A DNA stretch of 64,000 nt from Treponema sp. (GTDB taxonomy: Bacteria; Spirochaetota; Spirochaetia; Treponematales; Treponemataceae), in assembly GCA_017470605.1 (NCBI GenBank), contig JAFUYH010000009.1, positions 1 through 64,000 of the forward strand, written 5' to 3'. The notes below the pieces were generated by a model. That model was not told where the DNA came from. It did not search any database and saw only the letters and a list, made by a program, of their open reading frames with translations. Position numbers and translations under genes: made by a program. Below, in pieces: positions 24,229 through 32,360 of the stretch (positions are counted from its first letter, which is position 1; every line of letters begins with the position of its first letter).

Positions 24229-25218
24229 ATGGCGGAAAAGAAGTTTACCGTTTTAGATTTGCTCAATCTGGAATTATCTGGTCATGATGCCCTTGACCTT
24301 CGCTGTATTGCAGGAAGAAGGGGCTTGCCTCGTGCCATAACCATTCCAGAAATTAACAGACCCGGCCTTGCCCTTTCTGGTTTTTATGAAGCCTTTGGAA
24401 ACAGCAGGGTTCAGCTTTTCGGGCGCGGTGAAACTGCTTTTTTAAATAAACTGCACAAAGAAAAAACTACAGATACACTTAATACTTTCTTTCAGATGCA
24501 GATTCCCTGCTGTGTTTTTACATACAATCTGGAGCCAACAGAAGAATTTCGTGCCCTTGCAGAAGAAAACTGCTGTCCTATTTTGCAAACAAGTCTTGCT
24601 TCTGCAGAATTTTCAAATCGTCTTATCCGTGTTTTTTCAAATACTTTTGCTCCTCACCAGACTTTGCATGGAGTTCTTGTAGAGGTATACGGTATTGGAA
24701 TTCTTTTGAATGGTCATTCTGGTGTTGGAAAAAGTGAAACAGCCCTTGAACTGGTAGAACGCGGGCATCGTCTTGTTGCCGATGATATTATCGATATTCG
24801 TTGTGTAAACGGAAACGTACTGCTTGGTCGTGGTGCAAATACAATAATAAGTCACCACATGGAAATCCGCGGTCTGGGAATCATCAATATTTCTTCTTTG
24901 TATGGTGTTGGTGCCATTCGTGACCAGAAAGAAGTTCAGCTTATAGTTCAGCTGGAAGACTGGAATTCCAGTAAGGCTTATGACCGCCTTGGAACTGAGC
25001 AGAAATACATGGAACTTCTTGGCGTAAATGTTCCAATGATAGAAATTCCTGTACGTCCCGGAAGAAACCTTCCGATTATTATAGAAGCGGCCGCAATGAA
25101 TGAGCGTCTTAAGAATATGGGTTATAATTCTGCAAAAGATTTTAATCAGAATGTTCTTAAATGGATTGAATCCGAAGATGCTCAGACCGTATATAATGGA
25201 AATGACGATTCTTATTAA
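24229..25218 (+). CDS. hprK: HPr kinase/phosphorylase
   Basis: A bifunctional enzyme that phosphorylates HPr on Ser46 and removes the phosphate. The 329 residues contain the Walker A GHSGVGKS (162-169), the following DDIIDI segment, and the HprK signature EIRGLGIINISSLYGVGA. The N-terminal domain is present, so the length is normal. Transcription probably begins at the ATG. ptsH, its substrate gene, follows after 39 bp. Confidence 0.97.
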   Translation: MAEKKFTVLDLLNLELSGHDALDLRCIAGRRGLPRAITIPEINRPGLALSGFYEAFGNSRVQLFGRGETAFLNKLHKEKTTDTLNTFFQMQIPCCVFTYNLEPTEEFRALAEENCCPILQTSLASAEFSNRLIRVFSNTFAPHQTLHGVLVEVYGIGILLNGHSGVGKSETALELVERGHRLVADDIIDIRCVNGNVLLGRGANTIISHHMEIRGLGIINISSLYGVGAIRDQKEVQLIVQLEDWNSSKAYDRLGTEQKYMELLGVNVPMIEIPVRPGRNLPIIIEAAAMNERLKNMGYNSAKDFNQNVLKWIESEDAQTVYNGNDDSY

Positions 25219-25257
25219 AATATAAATGGCGTAAAACGCTAAGGAAATGTAAAGAAG

Positions 25258-25524
25258 ATGGTTGAAAAAATTTTGACTGTACAGAACAGAGCTGGAATTC
25301 ATGCACGACCGGCAGCAATAATTGCTCAGACTGCAAACAAATTTGAAAGCGAAGTCAGCCTTACAAAAGACGGTGCAACTGTAAATGCAAAGTCAATTAT
25401 GGGCGTTATTGCTATGGGGGCATGTTACAACACACAACTTACCTTGCAGACCGAAGGCTCCGACGAATCCGAAGCCGCCGCCGCAATTGAAGAATTGTTT
25501 AATAGTAGATTCGAGGAAGAGTAA
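25258..25524 (+). CDS. ptsH: Phosphocarrier protein HPr
   Basis: An 88-residue HPr with the active His15 in AGIHARPA and the regulatory Ser46 in KSIMGV, so it can serve both PTS phosphotransfer and HprK control. Enzyme I is not in the window. The acidic tail RFEEE is a little extended. The stop codon lies in a perfect stem-loop that may end the hprK-ptsH transcript. Confidence 0.97.
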   Translation: MVEKILTVQNRAGIHARPAAIIAQTANKFESEVSLTKDGATVNAKSIMGVIAMGACYNTQLTLQTEGSDESEAAAAIEELFNSRFEEE

Positions 25525-25667
25525 AAAAATTACGAGCAGTGCGCAGTAATTTTTTTACGTGTAAATAGAAAAAAATGCGCAAGCATTTTTTACCGCTAAG
25601 TAAAAAAAAACGAGCAGTGGCGCAGTAATTTTTTTACGTGTGAATAGCAAAATTGCGTAGCAATTTT
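25521..25667. repeat. Cluster of hairpin repeats with shared GAGCAGTG loop
   Basis: Two copies of a unit, 25533-25568 and 25611-25647, share GAGCAGTG...CGCAGTAATTTTTTTACGTGT. In the first, GTAAAAAAATTAC (25521-25533) and GTAATTTTTTTAC (25546-25558) form a perfect 13-bp stem with a 12-nt loop. Each copy is followed by a smaller palindrome, AAAAAATGC-gcaa-GCATTTTTT and AAAATTGC-gta-GCAATTTT. A related hairpin with a GCAGTGG loop occurs at 31091-31131. Confidence 0.65.
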
Positions 25668-25690
25668 ACGAAATAAGAACAAAACAGTGC

Positions 25691-25720
25691 GGTACTCTGC
25701 TGTGAAAATCAGCATGTACC
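25691..25720. promoter_or_regulatory. Imperfect palindrome upstream of lexA, candidate SOS operator
   Basis: GGTAC...GCTG and CAGC...GTACC arms lie about 35-65 bp before the lexA ATG, in a place fit for autorepression. The Treponema LexA box is not known to me, so this is a guess from symmetry and position. Confidence 0.3.
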
Positions 25721-25753
25721 CTTATGTTTCCATAAAAAAATCAGGAGGAACAA

Positions 25754-26365
25754 ATGAAAGGAATAACAGAAAGACAGCAGCAGGTTCTGGATTATATTGC
25801 TTCATATACAGAAGAAAATTCATATCCACCAACTGTTCGAGACATAAGCGAACACTTTGGTATTTCTCTACGTGCAATCCAAGACCACATTGCCGCTTTG
25901 CAGAAAAAAGGTTATCTTTCACAGCGCGAAAAGAAAGCCCGTTCTCTTAAAGTTTTAGTCGGCTCAAAAGAAAAAGAACCAGAACTCTTTGTTGGCCGCG
26001 TTCCTATGCTGGGGACTGTTGCAGCCGGAAAACCTCTCCTTTGCGAAGAAAATCTTGACGGCTATGTAAACCTTACAGAACCTTTTGTTCGTCCTGGTAA
26101 AAGTTATTTTGCACTTAGGGTCCGTGGTGAAAGCATGATTAATGCCGGAATCCTTGACGGAGACCTTGCAGTTGTAGAACAGGCTTCTACCGCAGTTGAC
26201 GGACAGATTATTGTTGCAGTAATAGACAATGCCATAACCCTTAAACGGTATTATAAAGAGGCAGAACGTGTACGCCTTCAGCCAGAAAATCCTGCTTTTT
26301 CCGCAATATACTGTACTGACGTTAGAATCGTAGGCATTCTTTCCAACATTGTTCGCACATATTAA
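25754..26365 (+). CDS. lexA: LexA repressor
   Basis: Repressor of the SOS response that cuts itself when RecA filaments form. The 203 residues have the winged helix at the N-terminus (TVRDISEHFGISLRAIQDHI), the cleavage site Ala91-Gly92 in TVAAGKP, and the catalytic pair Ser127 (GESMI) and Lys164 (ITLKRYY). All key residues are present. AGGAGG precedes the ATG. holA follows after 18 bp and may be cotranscribed. Confidence 0.96.
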   Translation: MKGITERQQQVLDYIASYTEENSYPPTVRDISEHFGISLRAIQDHIAALQKKGYLSQREKKARSLKVLVGSKEKEPELFVGRVPMLGTVAAGKPLLCEENLDGYVNLTEPFVRPGKSYFALRVRGESMINAGILDGDLAVVEQASTAVDGQIIVAVIDNAITLKRYYKEAERVRLQPENPAFSAIYCTDVRIVGILSNIVRTY

Positions 26366-26383
26366 TTTTGAAAAGAGCATAAC

Positions 26384-27370
26384 ATGGCAAAAAATCAGCC
26401 CGTCTATCTTTTCACTGGCCCTGAATTTGGGGAAAGAACAGAATCTGTTGAATCAGTAAAAAGTTCTTTCATAAAAAAATTCAGTGCAGTTGATGAACAT
26501 CATATTTATCTTCTTGAAACTTCCTTTAGCGAAGTTATGGCAATTCTGCAGAGCGGTACTCTTTTTTCAGATGCCGTTCTTGTAATCTGCCACAATGCCG
26601 AACTTATCAAGAAAAAAGATGACATCAAAATGCTTTCAGACTGGCTTGAAAATGCTGAATCAACATCACTTTTAATTCTTCTTTCAGATGATGTAATGAT
26701 GGATGCCAAACTGGAAAAAATCATACCTCCATCAAATCGCAAGAAATTCTGGGAATTAAGTGAAGACAAGCTTTTCCCCTGGCTGCAAAATTATTTCCGC
26801 AAAAATGGTTATTCAATTACGCCAGAGGCAGCCCAGCTTATGCTGGATATGACGGAAACAAACACTCAGGCACTTAAAACCGAAGCTGAACGTTTTTTTG
26901 TATGTTTCCAGAAAGAGCATAAAATAACAGAAGAAGATGTTGAATCAATTTTAACGCATAACAGGGAAGAAAATGTTTTCAGCCTTTTTGCAGCCATAGC
27001 TAACCCTTCTATGGATTCCGCCGCCCGCTTTGAAAAGGGCATTACGATACTTCAAAAAATCAGACTTTCAAAAGAAAATTCTTCCATAATGATAATTGCA
27101 GGCCTTGCATCATGCTTTAGAACACTTATGAAGTGGCATGACATTGGAGAATCCGCAGTACGCGGCATTACCCTGCAAAAACAATATCGGGGAGCCTCCA
27201 GAATCTGGTCAAAGGGACAAACCGCTGCGGTTCTTGCAGTCCTTGCGTCAACAGATATGGAAATCCGCAGTGGCAGGAGCCCTGTAGAAGACATCCTGCT
27301 GCAGAAAATGCTTTATGAAGTTATAATGAAAAAAGGTGGAAAAATACAGGCTATAAATCCAGAGAATTAA
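26384..27370 (+). CDS. holA: DNA polymerase III subunit delta
   Basis: The delta subunit opens the beta clamp within the clamp loader. The 328-residue protein has the HolA layout: an N-terminal domain beginning KNQPVYLFTGPE, a central DKLFPWLQNYFRKNGYSITP segment, and a C-terminal collar domain with ILLQKMLYEVIMKKG. Overall similarity is diffuse, as is normal for HolA. Its 3' end overlaps the convergent PC4-like gene by 20 bp. Confidence 0.8.
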   Translation: MAKNQPVYLFTGPEFGERTESVESVKSSFIKKFSAVDEHHIYLLETSFSEVMAILQSGTLFSDAVLVICHNAELIKKKDDIKMLSDWLENAESTSLLILLSDDVMMDAKLEKIIPPSNRKKFWELSEDKLFPWLQNYFRKNGYSITPEAAQLMLDMTETNTQALKTEAERFFVCFQKEHKITEEDVESILTHNREENVFSLFAAIANPSMDSAARFEKGITILQKIRLSKENSSIMIIAGLASCFRTLMKWHDIGESAVRGITLQKQYRGASRIWSKGQTAAVLAVLASTDMEIRSGRSPVEDILLQKMLYEVIMKKGGKIQAINPEN

Positions 27371-27575
27371 GCAGGTTTTTAAGGGATGTAATTTCTTCTT
27401 TTGTGAAGGTTGACCCTTTTCCCATTTTCTGATGGTCAGGAGACCAGCTGCGCAGATCGTATTTTGCAGGTCGCCCGCCCCAAGAAACCAGATTCAATTC
27501 CAGATTCCAGCCACCTTTGCCTTCGCTCAAAGTTCCAAGATTTTTTTCAATTGAAAATGAAAAATCCTCTGCCAT
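27351..27575 (-). CDS. PC4/YdbC-type single-stranded DNA-binding protein
   Basis: A 74-residue protein with the bacterial PC4 (transcriptional coactivator p15) pattern: GGWNLELNLVSWGGRPAKYD, then LRSWSPDHQKMGKGSTFTKE and a final helix. Such proteins bind single-stranded nucleic acid as dimers. The ATG has an AAGGAG site. The gene is convergent with holA and overlaps its end. Confidence 0.85.
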   Translation of the reverse strand: MAEDFSFSIEKNLGTLSEGKGGWNLELNLVSWGGRPAKYDLRSWSPDHQKMGKGSTFTKEEITSLKNLLNSLDL

Positions 27576-27710
27576 TTCCTGCTCCTTCCGGCTTTTTTTG
27601 TTTATTTTATAACTTAAATGCCGATATTTTATATAATTGCTTACTATATTATCGTTGTATCATTAAAAAATTTATAGTAAAATATTCTATATTAAAAGAG
27701 TGAGGATTGT

Positions 27711-28772
27711 ATGAAGAAAGTTATTTTATCCCTTCTTTCAGTTTCCACAGTTTTGTTCTTCATTTCCTGTGGTTCAAAGCCAGCTCCAGAAGAGCCAGAG
27801 CCTGAAGCCCCTGTTATTGAAGAAACAACTGAAAAAGAAACACCAGTAGAAGAAGAAGCTCCTGCAGAAGAACCCATAGACGAAGAAGCCGAACTTGCTG
27901 CTCTCCTTGAAAAAATTGACAATGCCCGCAATGCTGCTGTAGAAGCCGGTGCCGAAGATTATGCCCCAGATGCACTCAAAAAAGTTGATGACTATCTGGA
28001 AGAATGTAAGGCAAAGGGTACGCTTAAAGAAAATGCAGACGATATAATTGCCCGCTATAATCTGCTTGAAAATCTTTCCAAAGCCCAGGAATCAAAGAAA
28101 GAAATTGATGAAAACGGTTTTGCCCAGTATGACCAGAAAGATTATGATGAAGCAGAAGCCGAACTTGCAAAAGTAATGGAAGCGCTTGATTCAGATTCCG
28201 CCCTTGATAACAGTGTTCTTGACGCTGCTAAAAATGCTTACAGCGGATACAATACAGTCCTTGTCATTACTTACAAAAAACTTGCCAAAGATGAACGTGA
28301 TCTTGCTTACGCTGCAAAAAAAGATGCAGACAGTGTAAAAGCCGGTGTTTCTCAGAAAGAACGCTATCAGGCTGCTGCCGAATCCTTTAAGAATGCAGAT
28401 TCGCTGTATGCAATGCAGAATGCAAAAAAGGCCCGCGAACTTTACATTTCTGCTAAAAACGACTTTGCTGCCCTTTATAAAGAAGTTTCAGAGCGTCGTG
28501 CCGCTGCCCAGGCCGCAATAGAAGAAGCTAAAAAGCGCGTACAGGAAAGTGAAAACTTTGCAGTTCAGGCCGATGAAGAATCTCCTATTACAGATGAAAA
28601 TGTAGATGGAATTGAAGATGAAGATGCAGTTCTTCTTGAAGAAGATGTATATGAAGCACCGGAAGATGCTGAAATTGAAATCGAAGAAGATATAGAAGAC
28701 CAGTACATCGAAGAAACAGAAACTGTAATTGTAAAAGATGAAGCAGCTGAACCTGCCAAGGAGGAAGAGTAA
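27711..28772 (+). CDS. Acidic helical lipoprotein
   Basis: A 353-residue lipoprotein with lipobox FISC (Cys20). A Pro/Glu-rich linker is followed by alpha-helical repeats of Ala, Glu and Lys (about residues 65-270), and then a strongly acidic C-terminal region of about 80 residues with many Glu, Asp and Ile. It is probably extended in the periplasm. The next gene, encoding a LysM protein of similar helical make-up, begins 1 nt after the stop, so the two are coupled and probably form one envelope system. No enzymatic motif is seen. Confidence 0.8.
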   Translation: MKKVILSLLSVSTVLFFISCGSKPAPEEPEPEAPVIEETTEKETPVEEEAPAEEPIDEEAELAALLEKIDNARNAAVEAGAEDYAPDALKKVDDYLEECKAKGTLKENADDIIARYNLLENLSKAQESKKEIDENGFAQYDQKDYDEAEAELAKVMEALDSDSALDNSVLDAAKNAYSGYNTVLVITYKKLAKDERDLAYAAKKDADSVKAGVSQKERYQAAAESFKNADSLYAMQNAKKARELYISAKNDFAALYKEVSERRAAAQAAIEEAKKRVQESENFAVQADEESPITDENVDGIEDEDAVLLEEDVYEAPEDAEIEIEEDIEDQYIEETETVIVKDEAAEPAKEEE

Positions 28773-28773
28773 T

Positions 28774-29466
28774 ATGAAAAAGTTCTTTGTAATTTTAAGT
28801 GCCACCCTGCTTACAGCATCTGCTTTTGCAGTAAGCTACAAGAACAACACTTACCAGAAACTTGCAGATGAATACACCCGCAAGGCAGAAGTTGCCCTTG
28901 ATGCCGGTCAGTATGATGATGCTGTAGAATATTCAAAGAAGGCAGAAGAAAATGCCGCTCTTTCCAAGGCTTACATTGAAATGATGATGGCCCGTAACGA
29001 AGCCGAAGAAAATATCAAGATTGCAAAGAATAAGATTATCTGGGCAGAAAGCATTGATGCTCCTAATACATTCCCAATGGCTTATTCTTCTGCTAAAGAA
29101 AACCTTACAAATGCCGAATCTTCTTTTGAATCAGAAGACTATCCAAAGGCAAATGAATATGCTAAGGCTGTTCTTGATTCTCTTGAAGGTGTAAGAGAAA
29201 TCACACCTCTTCCTGAATACTATATCGTAAAGCCATGGGCAGAAACAAAAGACTGCTACTGGAATATTTCAGGCAGACACTATGTTTATAACAATCCGCT
29301 TTTGTGGGAAAACCTTTATCAGGCAAACAAATCTGCAATGCCAAAGCCAGAAAATCCTAATCTGATTCATCCTGGTATGAAGATGCAGATTCCAAGCCTT
29401 ACTGGTGAATACCGCAAGGGAACTTACGACCCTAAAAAAGAATACGAACCTTACGGTGAAAATTAG
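28774..29466 (+). CDS. Exported helical protein with C-terminal LysM domain
   Basis: A 230-residue protein with a signal peptide (MKKFFVILSATLLTASAFA), a helical repeat region (DEYTRKAEVALDAGQYDDAV, DYPKANEYAKAVLDS) and a C-terminal LysM-like domain from about residue 148 (YYIVKPW...CYWNISG, NPLLWENLYQANK, IHPGMKMQIPS). LysM domains bind peptidoglycan GlcNAc chains. An AAGGAGG site lies inside the end of the upstream lipoprotein gene. Together they may tie the outer membrane or periplasmic structures to the wall. Confidence 0.85.
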   Translation: MKKFFVILSATLLTASAFAVSYKNNTYQKLADEYTRKAEVALDAGQYDDAVEYSKKAEENAALSKAYIEMMMARNEAEENIKIAKNKIIWAESIDAPNTFPMAYSSAKENLTNAESSFESEDYPKANEYAKAVLDSLEGVREITPLPEYYIVKPWAETKDCYWNISGRHYVYNNPLLWENLYQANKSAMPKPENPNLIHPGMKMQIPSLTGEYRKGTYDPKKEYEPYGEN

Positions 29467-29478
29467 TAAAAAAAATAA

Positions 29479-29510
29479 TGCGGTGGTTTGAGTCTCCTGA
29501 AACCACCGCA
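29479..29510. terminator. Bidirectional terminator
   Basis: TGCGGTGGTTT (29479-29489) and AAACCACCGCA (29500-29510). On the minus strand it is followed by a U-rich run, so it mainly serves the Nudix gene. The stem is nearly the same as that at 16360-16394. Confidence 0.7.
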
Positions 29511-29564
29511 TAAGTTTCAAACATTCATTTTGACAGGCTGAACTTATTAGACATCGCCTTTTTC

Positions 29565-30140
29565 CTAAAGTTTTAACTCAGAGTTTTTATAGCGCAGATA
29601 AAACATCATTGCGGTAGACATTATTGCATGAGGAAACTGTTCAGTCCCGATTCCTTCAAACACTTCCTTTTTTGAAAGTTCCATGCAGTTTATAAATTCA
29701 TCTTCATCCAGATGCTGTTTTCCAGTCGGTTCAAGATTTTGAGCCAGATAAATATGCACATGGTTATTAAACAGGGCAGGATTAGGGCTTAATTCCCCCA
29801 GTTTTATAAGTTTTCCTGCCTTGCAGCCTGTTTCTTCTTCCAGTTCACGACGTGCTGCCGCCTCTGGTTCTTCACCCTTATCAACTACACCCCCAGGAAA
29901 TTCTACGCTCAGGGCTTTTATTCCATGCCGCCACTGCTTTACCATCAAAAATGTCTCTTCTTTTTCCGGAATAACAATTGCCCACTCAGGAGCATCCATG
30001 ATTATATAATCTCCGCTGACTCCGCTGGCAGAAGTATTGTGATGAGAAGTAATATCGCAGACAACAGTATGAAGAATTGTTTTGACTTCACCTTCAGTCC
30101 ACTTTAATTTTTCATCATCCTGTGTAAAGTAGTTTTTCAT
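29565..30140 (-). CDS. Nudix hydrolase, ADP-ribose pyrophosphatase type
   Basis: A 191-residue Nudix enzyme. The Nudix box is complete: GGVVDKGEEPEAAARRELEE followed by ETG, with REL and EE positions in place for metal binding. The surrounding layout (VKQWRHGIKALSVEFPGG) fits the ADP-ribose/nucleoside diphosphate sugar hydrolase group. The exact substrate is unknown. The ATG is preceded by AAGGGTG. It is divergent from the kinase-BON gene. Confidence 0.85.
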   Translation of the reverse strand: MKNYFTQDDEKLKWTEGEVKTILHTVVCDITSHHNTSASGVSGDYIIMDAPEWAIVIPEKEETFLMVKQWRHGIKALSVEFPGGVVDKGEEPEAAARRELEEETGCKAGKLIKLGELSPNPALFNNHVHIYLAQNLEPTGKQHLDEDEFINCMELSKKEVFEGIGTEQFPHAIMSTAMMFYLRYKNSELKL

Positions 30141-30203
30141 AAATCACCCTTAAAATTTTGACAGAATCAAAATCTCGTTTTATTATAAATCAGAGGTTAC
30201 GTT

Positions 30204-31022
30204 ATGGCAATAATTACAATTTCAAGACAGGTTGCAGCACATGGTGATGAAGTAGCAGAAATTCTTGCTAAAAGACTCGGATACAAATTCGTTACCCGCA
30301 AGGAAATTGAAGCACGCATTGTAGAACTTGGCTTTCCTAAAGAAAAACTGTCAAAATATGACGAACGGAAGCCTGGATTCTTTGCTTCCCTTGCAAAAGA
30401 CCGTGACGAATACCTGAATTATGCCCAATATGCCATTCTTGAAGCCGCCGAACAGAAAAATGTAATTATTATAGGGCGGGGAGCCTGGGCCGTACTGCAG
30501 AACGTTCCGAATAATATTTCAGTCCGCCTGATTGCAGATGAACGCACCCGTATAGGCCGTCTTCGAGCAGAATTTAACTGGACAGAAAAACAGGCCCTGC
30601 AGCGCATTCAGGAAAGTGATACAAACCGTGCAGGTTTTCACAGCAGTTTTTATAATATAGACATAAATGACCCGACATATTTTCATGCCGTATTTAATAC
30701 CGGCCGCATGGAACTTGAAGTTGCCGCAAATCTTATTGCTGAACTTGTAGAAGAAAAAGTTACAGTAAAACAGGAAGAAGACGGCAATCAGATGATAGAA
30801 CAGCTTCTTGAAGCACAGAAGGTTTTGAACAAGCTGACTTTTGATTATCATCTGAATATAGAATTTATGCATGTAACAATAGAAGATGATACAGTAATAC
30901 TTCATGGAGTTTCAGATTCTCCTGCAATTGTAGAGCAGGCTCTTCAGATTATAAAACAGGAAATGCAGGGCTATGATGTAAAGTCTGCGGTAAGCATTGT
31001 TCATGATTTTAAAGGGTTTTAG
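30204..31022 (+). CDS. Cytidylate kinase-like protein with C-terminal BON-like domain
   Basis: A 272-residue protein. Residues 1-190 look like the cytidylate kinase-like family (AIITISRQVAAHGDEVAEIL, LGYKFVTRKEIE, NVIIIGRGAWAVLQ, LIADERTRIGRL), with a gene order and motif set distinct from true Cmk. Residues about 200-270 look like a BON domain (VTIEDDTVILHGVSDSP, a usual membrane- or ligand-binding module). The substrate is unknown. AGAGGT precedes the ATG. Confidence 0.7.
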   Translation: MAIITISRQVAAHGDEVAEILAKRLGYKFVTRKEIEARIVELGFPKEKLSKYDERKPGFFASLAKDRDEYLNYAQYAILEAAEQKNVIIIGRGAWAVLQNVPNNISVRLIADERTRIGRLRAEFNWTEKQALQRIQESDTNRAGFHSSFYNIDINDPTYFHAVFNTGRMELEVAANLIAELVEEKVTVKQEEDGNQMIEQLLEAQKVLNKLTFDYHLNIEFMHVTIEDDTVILHGVSDSPAIVEQALQIIKQEMQGYDVKSAVSIVHDFKGF

Positions 31023-31050
31023 TTAGTCTTATCTACTTCTAAAGGCAATA

Positions 31051-31173
31051 CTCAGGCGGTTAGGGCAAACGCATTATAATGCGTCTGTCCTGTAAAAAGT
31101 GCGGGAACGTGCAGTGGTAGCACTTTTTACAGTTTCAGCTCTTTTATAATGCGTTTGCCCTGCTCAGGCGGTT
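31051..31173. repeat. 100-bp inverted-repeat element flanked by 11-bp direct repeats (MITE-like)
   Basis: CTCAGGCGGTT occurs at 31051-31061 and again at 31163-31173. Between them lies an element bounded by perfect 18-bp inverted repeats, AGGGCAAACGCATTATAA (31062-31079) and its complement (31144-31161). Inside is a second perfect hairpin, TGTAAAAAGTGC (31091-31102) with GCACTTTTTACA (31120-31131). There is no reading frame. The layout fits a miniature transposable element with target duplication, though the duplication is long. Confidence 0.6.
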
Positions 31174-31178
31174 CAGCC

Positions 31179-31207
31179 TTGACTTTTCTCTTTAGATTTT
31201 AGATAAT
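31179..31207 (+). promoter_or_regulatory. Promoter of the PgsA-like gene
   Basis: TTGACT (31179-31184), 17 bp, GATAAT (31202-31207), with 10 nt to the ATG at 31218. The leader would be about 3 nt or none, without a ribosome binding site. Confidence 0.55.
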
Positions 31208-31217
31208 TTGTCTGATT

Positions 31218-31814
31218 ATGAAACTCTCAAATAAGTTTACTCTCACTCGTGTGATTTTTGCTCCTGTATTTTTTCTTTTGTATTTTATCCCAATCTGGAC
31301 AGGAAAGTTTGCTGCACTTTCAATGTATATAGCAATTCCTTTACTTATTTTTGCTGAATTTACAGACTATCTTGATGGGCATTATGCCAGAAAACATAAT
31401 GAAGTAAGTGATTTTGGAAAGATGTTTGATCCTTTTGCAGATGTTATCCTGCATCTTACGTCATTTATCTGTTTTATAAAATCTTTCAATCCAGAAATAT
31501 CTTACATGCCGCTGACAGTTTTAATGCTTATTTTTATACGTGAGTTTTCACAGAATTTTTTGCGTATGGTTTCTGCAAAACAGGGAGTGGCAATTGCTGC
31601 TAGAAAAGGCGGAAAGTTTAAGACTGTAATGTACGTTGTTTCTGAATTTTATGCAGTTTTTCTGGAGCTTCTTGTAAGAACAGAAAATATCCCGGAATGT
31701 TTTGGCGGATTAAAAATCGCCTCTCTTGTTCTTTTTATCATCTGTGTAATCTGCAGTTACGGTTCGTTTATAGATTATTTAGTTCACTTTGGAAAAATCC
31801 TGAAGGATATCTAA
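31218..31814 (+). CDS. pgsA: CDP-alcohol phosphatidyltransferase, probably phosphatidylglycerophosphate synthase
   Basis: A 198-residue membrane enzyme with the complete CDP-alcohol motif D-x2-DG-x2-AR-x8-G-x3-D-x3-D (TDYLDGHYARKHNEVSDFGK, then MFDPFAD). The N-terminus KLSNKFTLTRVIFAPVFF is like PgsA, which makes phosphatidylglycerophosphate from CDP-diacylglycerol. Another CDP-alcohol transferase is possible. Its product line leads to cardiolipin made by Cls at the start of the window. About six helices are seen. Confidence 0.8.
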   Translation: MKLSNKFTLTRVIFAPVFFLLYFIPIWTGKFAALSMYIAIPLLIFAEFTDYLDGHYARKHNEVSDFGKMFDPFADVILHLTSFICFIKSFNPEISYMPLTVLMLIFIREFSQNFLRMVSAKQGVAIAARKGGKFKTVMYVVSEFYAVFLELLVRTENIPECFGGLKIASLVLFIICVICSYGSFIDYLVHFGKILKDI

Positions 31815-31830
31815 TTTATCAATAATAATA

Positions 31831-31877
31831 AAAAAAGCCATGCACTTCATTCAATATGTGAAGCGCATGGCTTTTTT
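31831..31877. terminator. Strong bidirectional terminator
   Basis: GCCATGC-a-CTTCA pairs with TGAAG-c-GCATGGC, with A6 before and T6 after. It lies between the convergent pgsA-like and hsp20 genes. Confidence 0.85.
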
Positions 31878-31895
31878 CATTTAACAGACTTCAAA

Positions 31896-32333
31896 TTAGC
31901 CTGCAATTACTGCAATCTGTTTTGGAGCGGCCAGTTCCTTTTTCTTCATGGTAACTGTAAGGATTCCGTTCTTAAAGGAAGCAGCAATTGAATCTGAATC
32001 TATATCCTGAGGCAGAGAGAAGCGTCTTGTAAAGCTTGTTGTACGTCTTTCCTGCAGAAGGTACTTCTTGTTTTTCTTGTCCTTCTTGCTTTCTTTTTCT
32101 TCTTTCTCTTCTTCTGTCTTAGAAGCGATTGTCAGGTTGTCATGGTCAAGTTCAATGTTTATATCATTTTCAGTTCTTCCAGGAAGTTCCATTTCCAATG
32201 TATAAGCATTGTCTTCTTCAATTACGTCTACTTTTGGAGCGGTAAAACCAGTACGGCACAGAACTGCTGGAGCGGCATTACTTCCTCCAAAAACATCATC
32301 AAAAAGTGAATTAAAAAGTGAAAGTTCGTTCAT
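31896..32333 (-). CDS. Small heat shock protein (Hsp20/alpha-crystallin)
   Basis: A 145-residue holdase chaperone. The alpha-crystallin domain runs over about residues 35-130 (APKVDVIEEDNAYTLEMELP, DINIELDHDNLTI, RFSLPQDIDSDSI, NGILTVTMKK). A Lys/Glu-rich insert splits the middle. The C-terminal tail is short, with AAPKQIAVI in place of the I-x-I motif. The start at 32333 has AGAGGT upstream. A longer frame is not supported. The promoter region carries a perfect inverted repeat over the transcription start. Confidence 0.93.
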   Translation of the reverse strand: MNELSLFNSLFDDVFGGSNAAPAVLCRTGFTAPKVDVIEEDNAYTLEMELPGRTENDINIELDHDNLTIASKTEEEKEEKESKKDKKNKKYLLQERRTTSFTRRFSLPQDIDSDSIAASFKNGILTVTMKKKELAAPKQIAVIAG

Positions 32334-32360
32334 AGTATTACCTCTTATTATTTTTATTTT

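Noticed and set aside
25521-25667. CRISPR array
   Set aside because: Only two diverged repeats with hairpins between them, no regular spacers and no cas genes.
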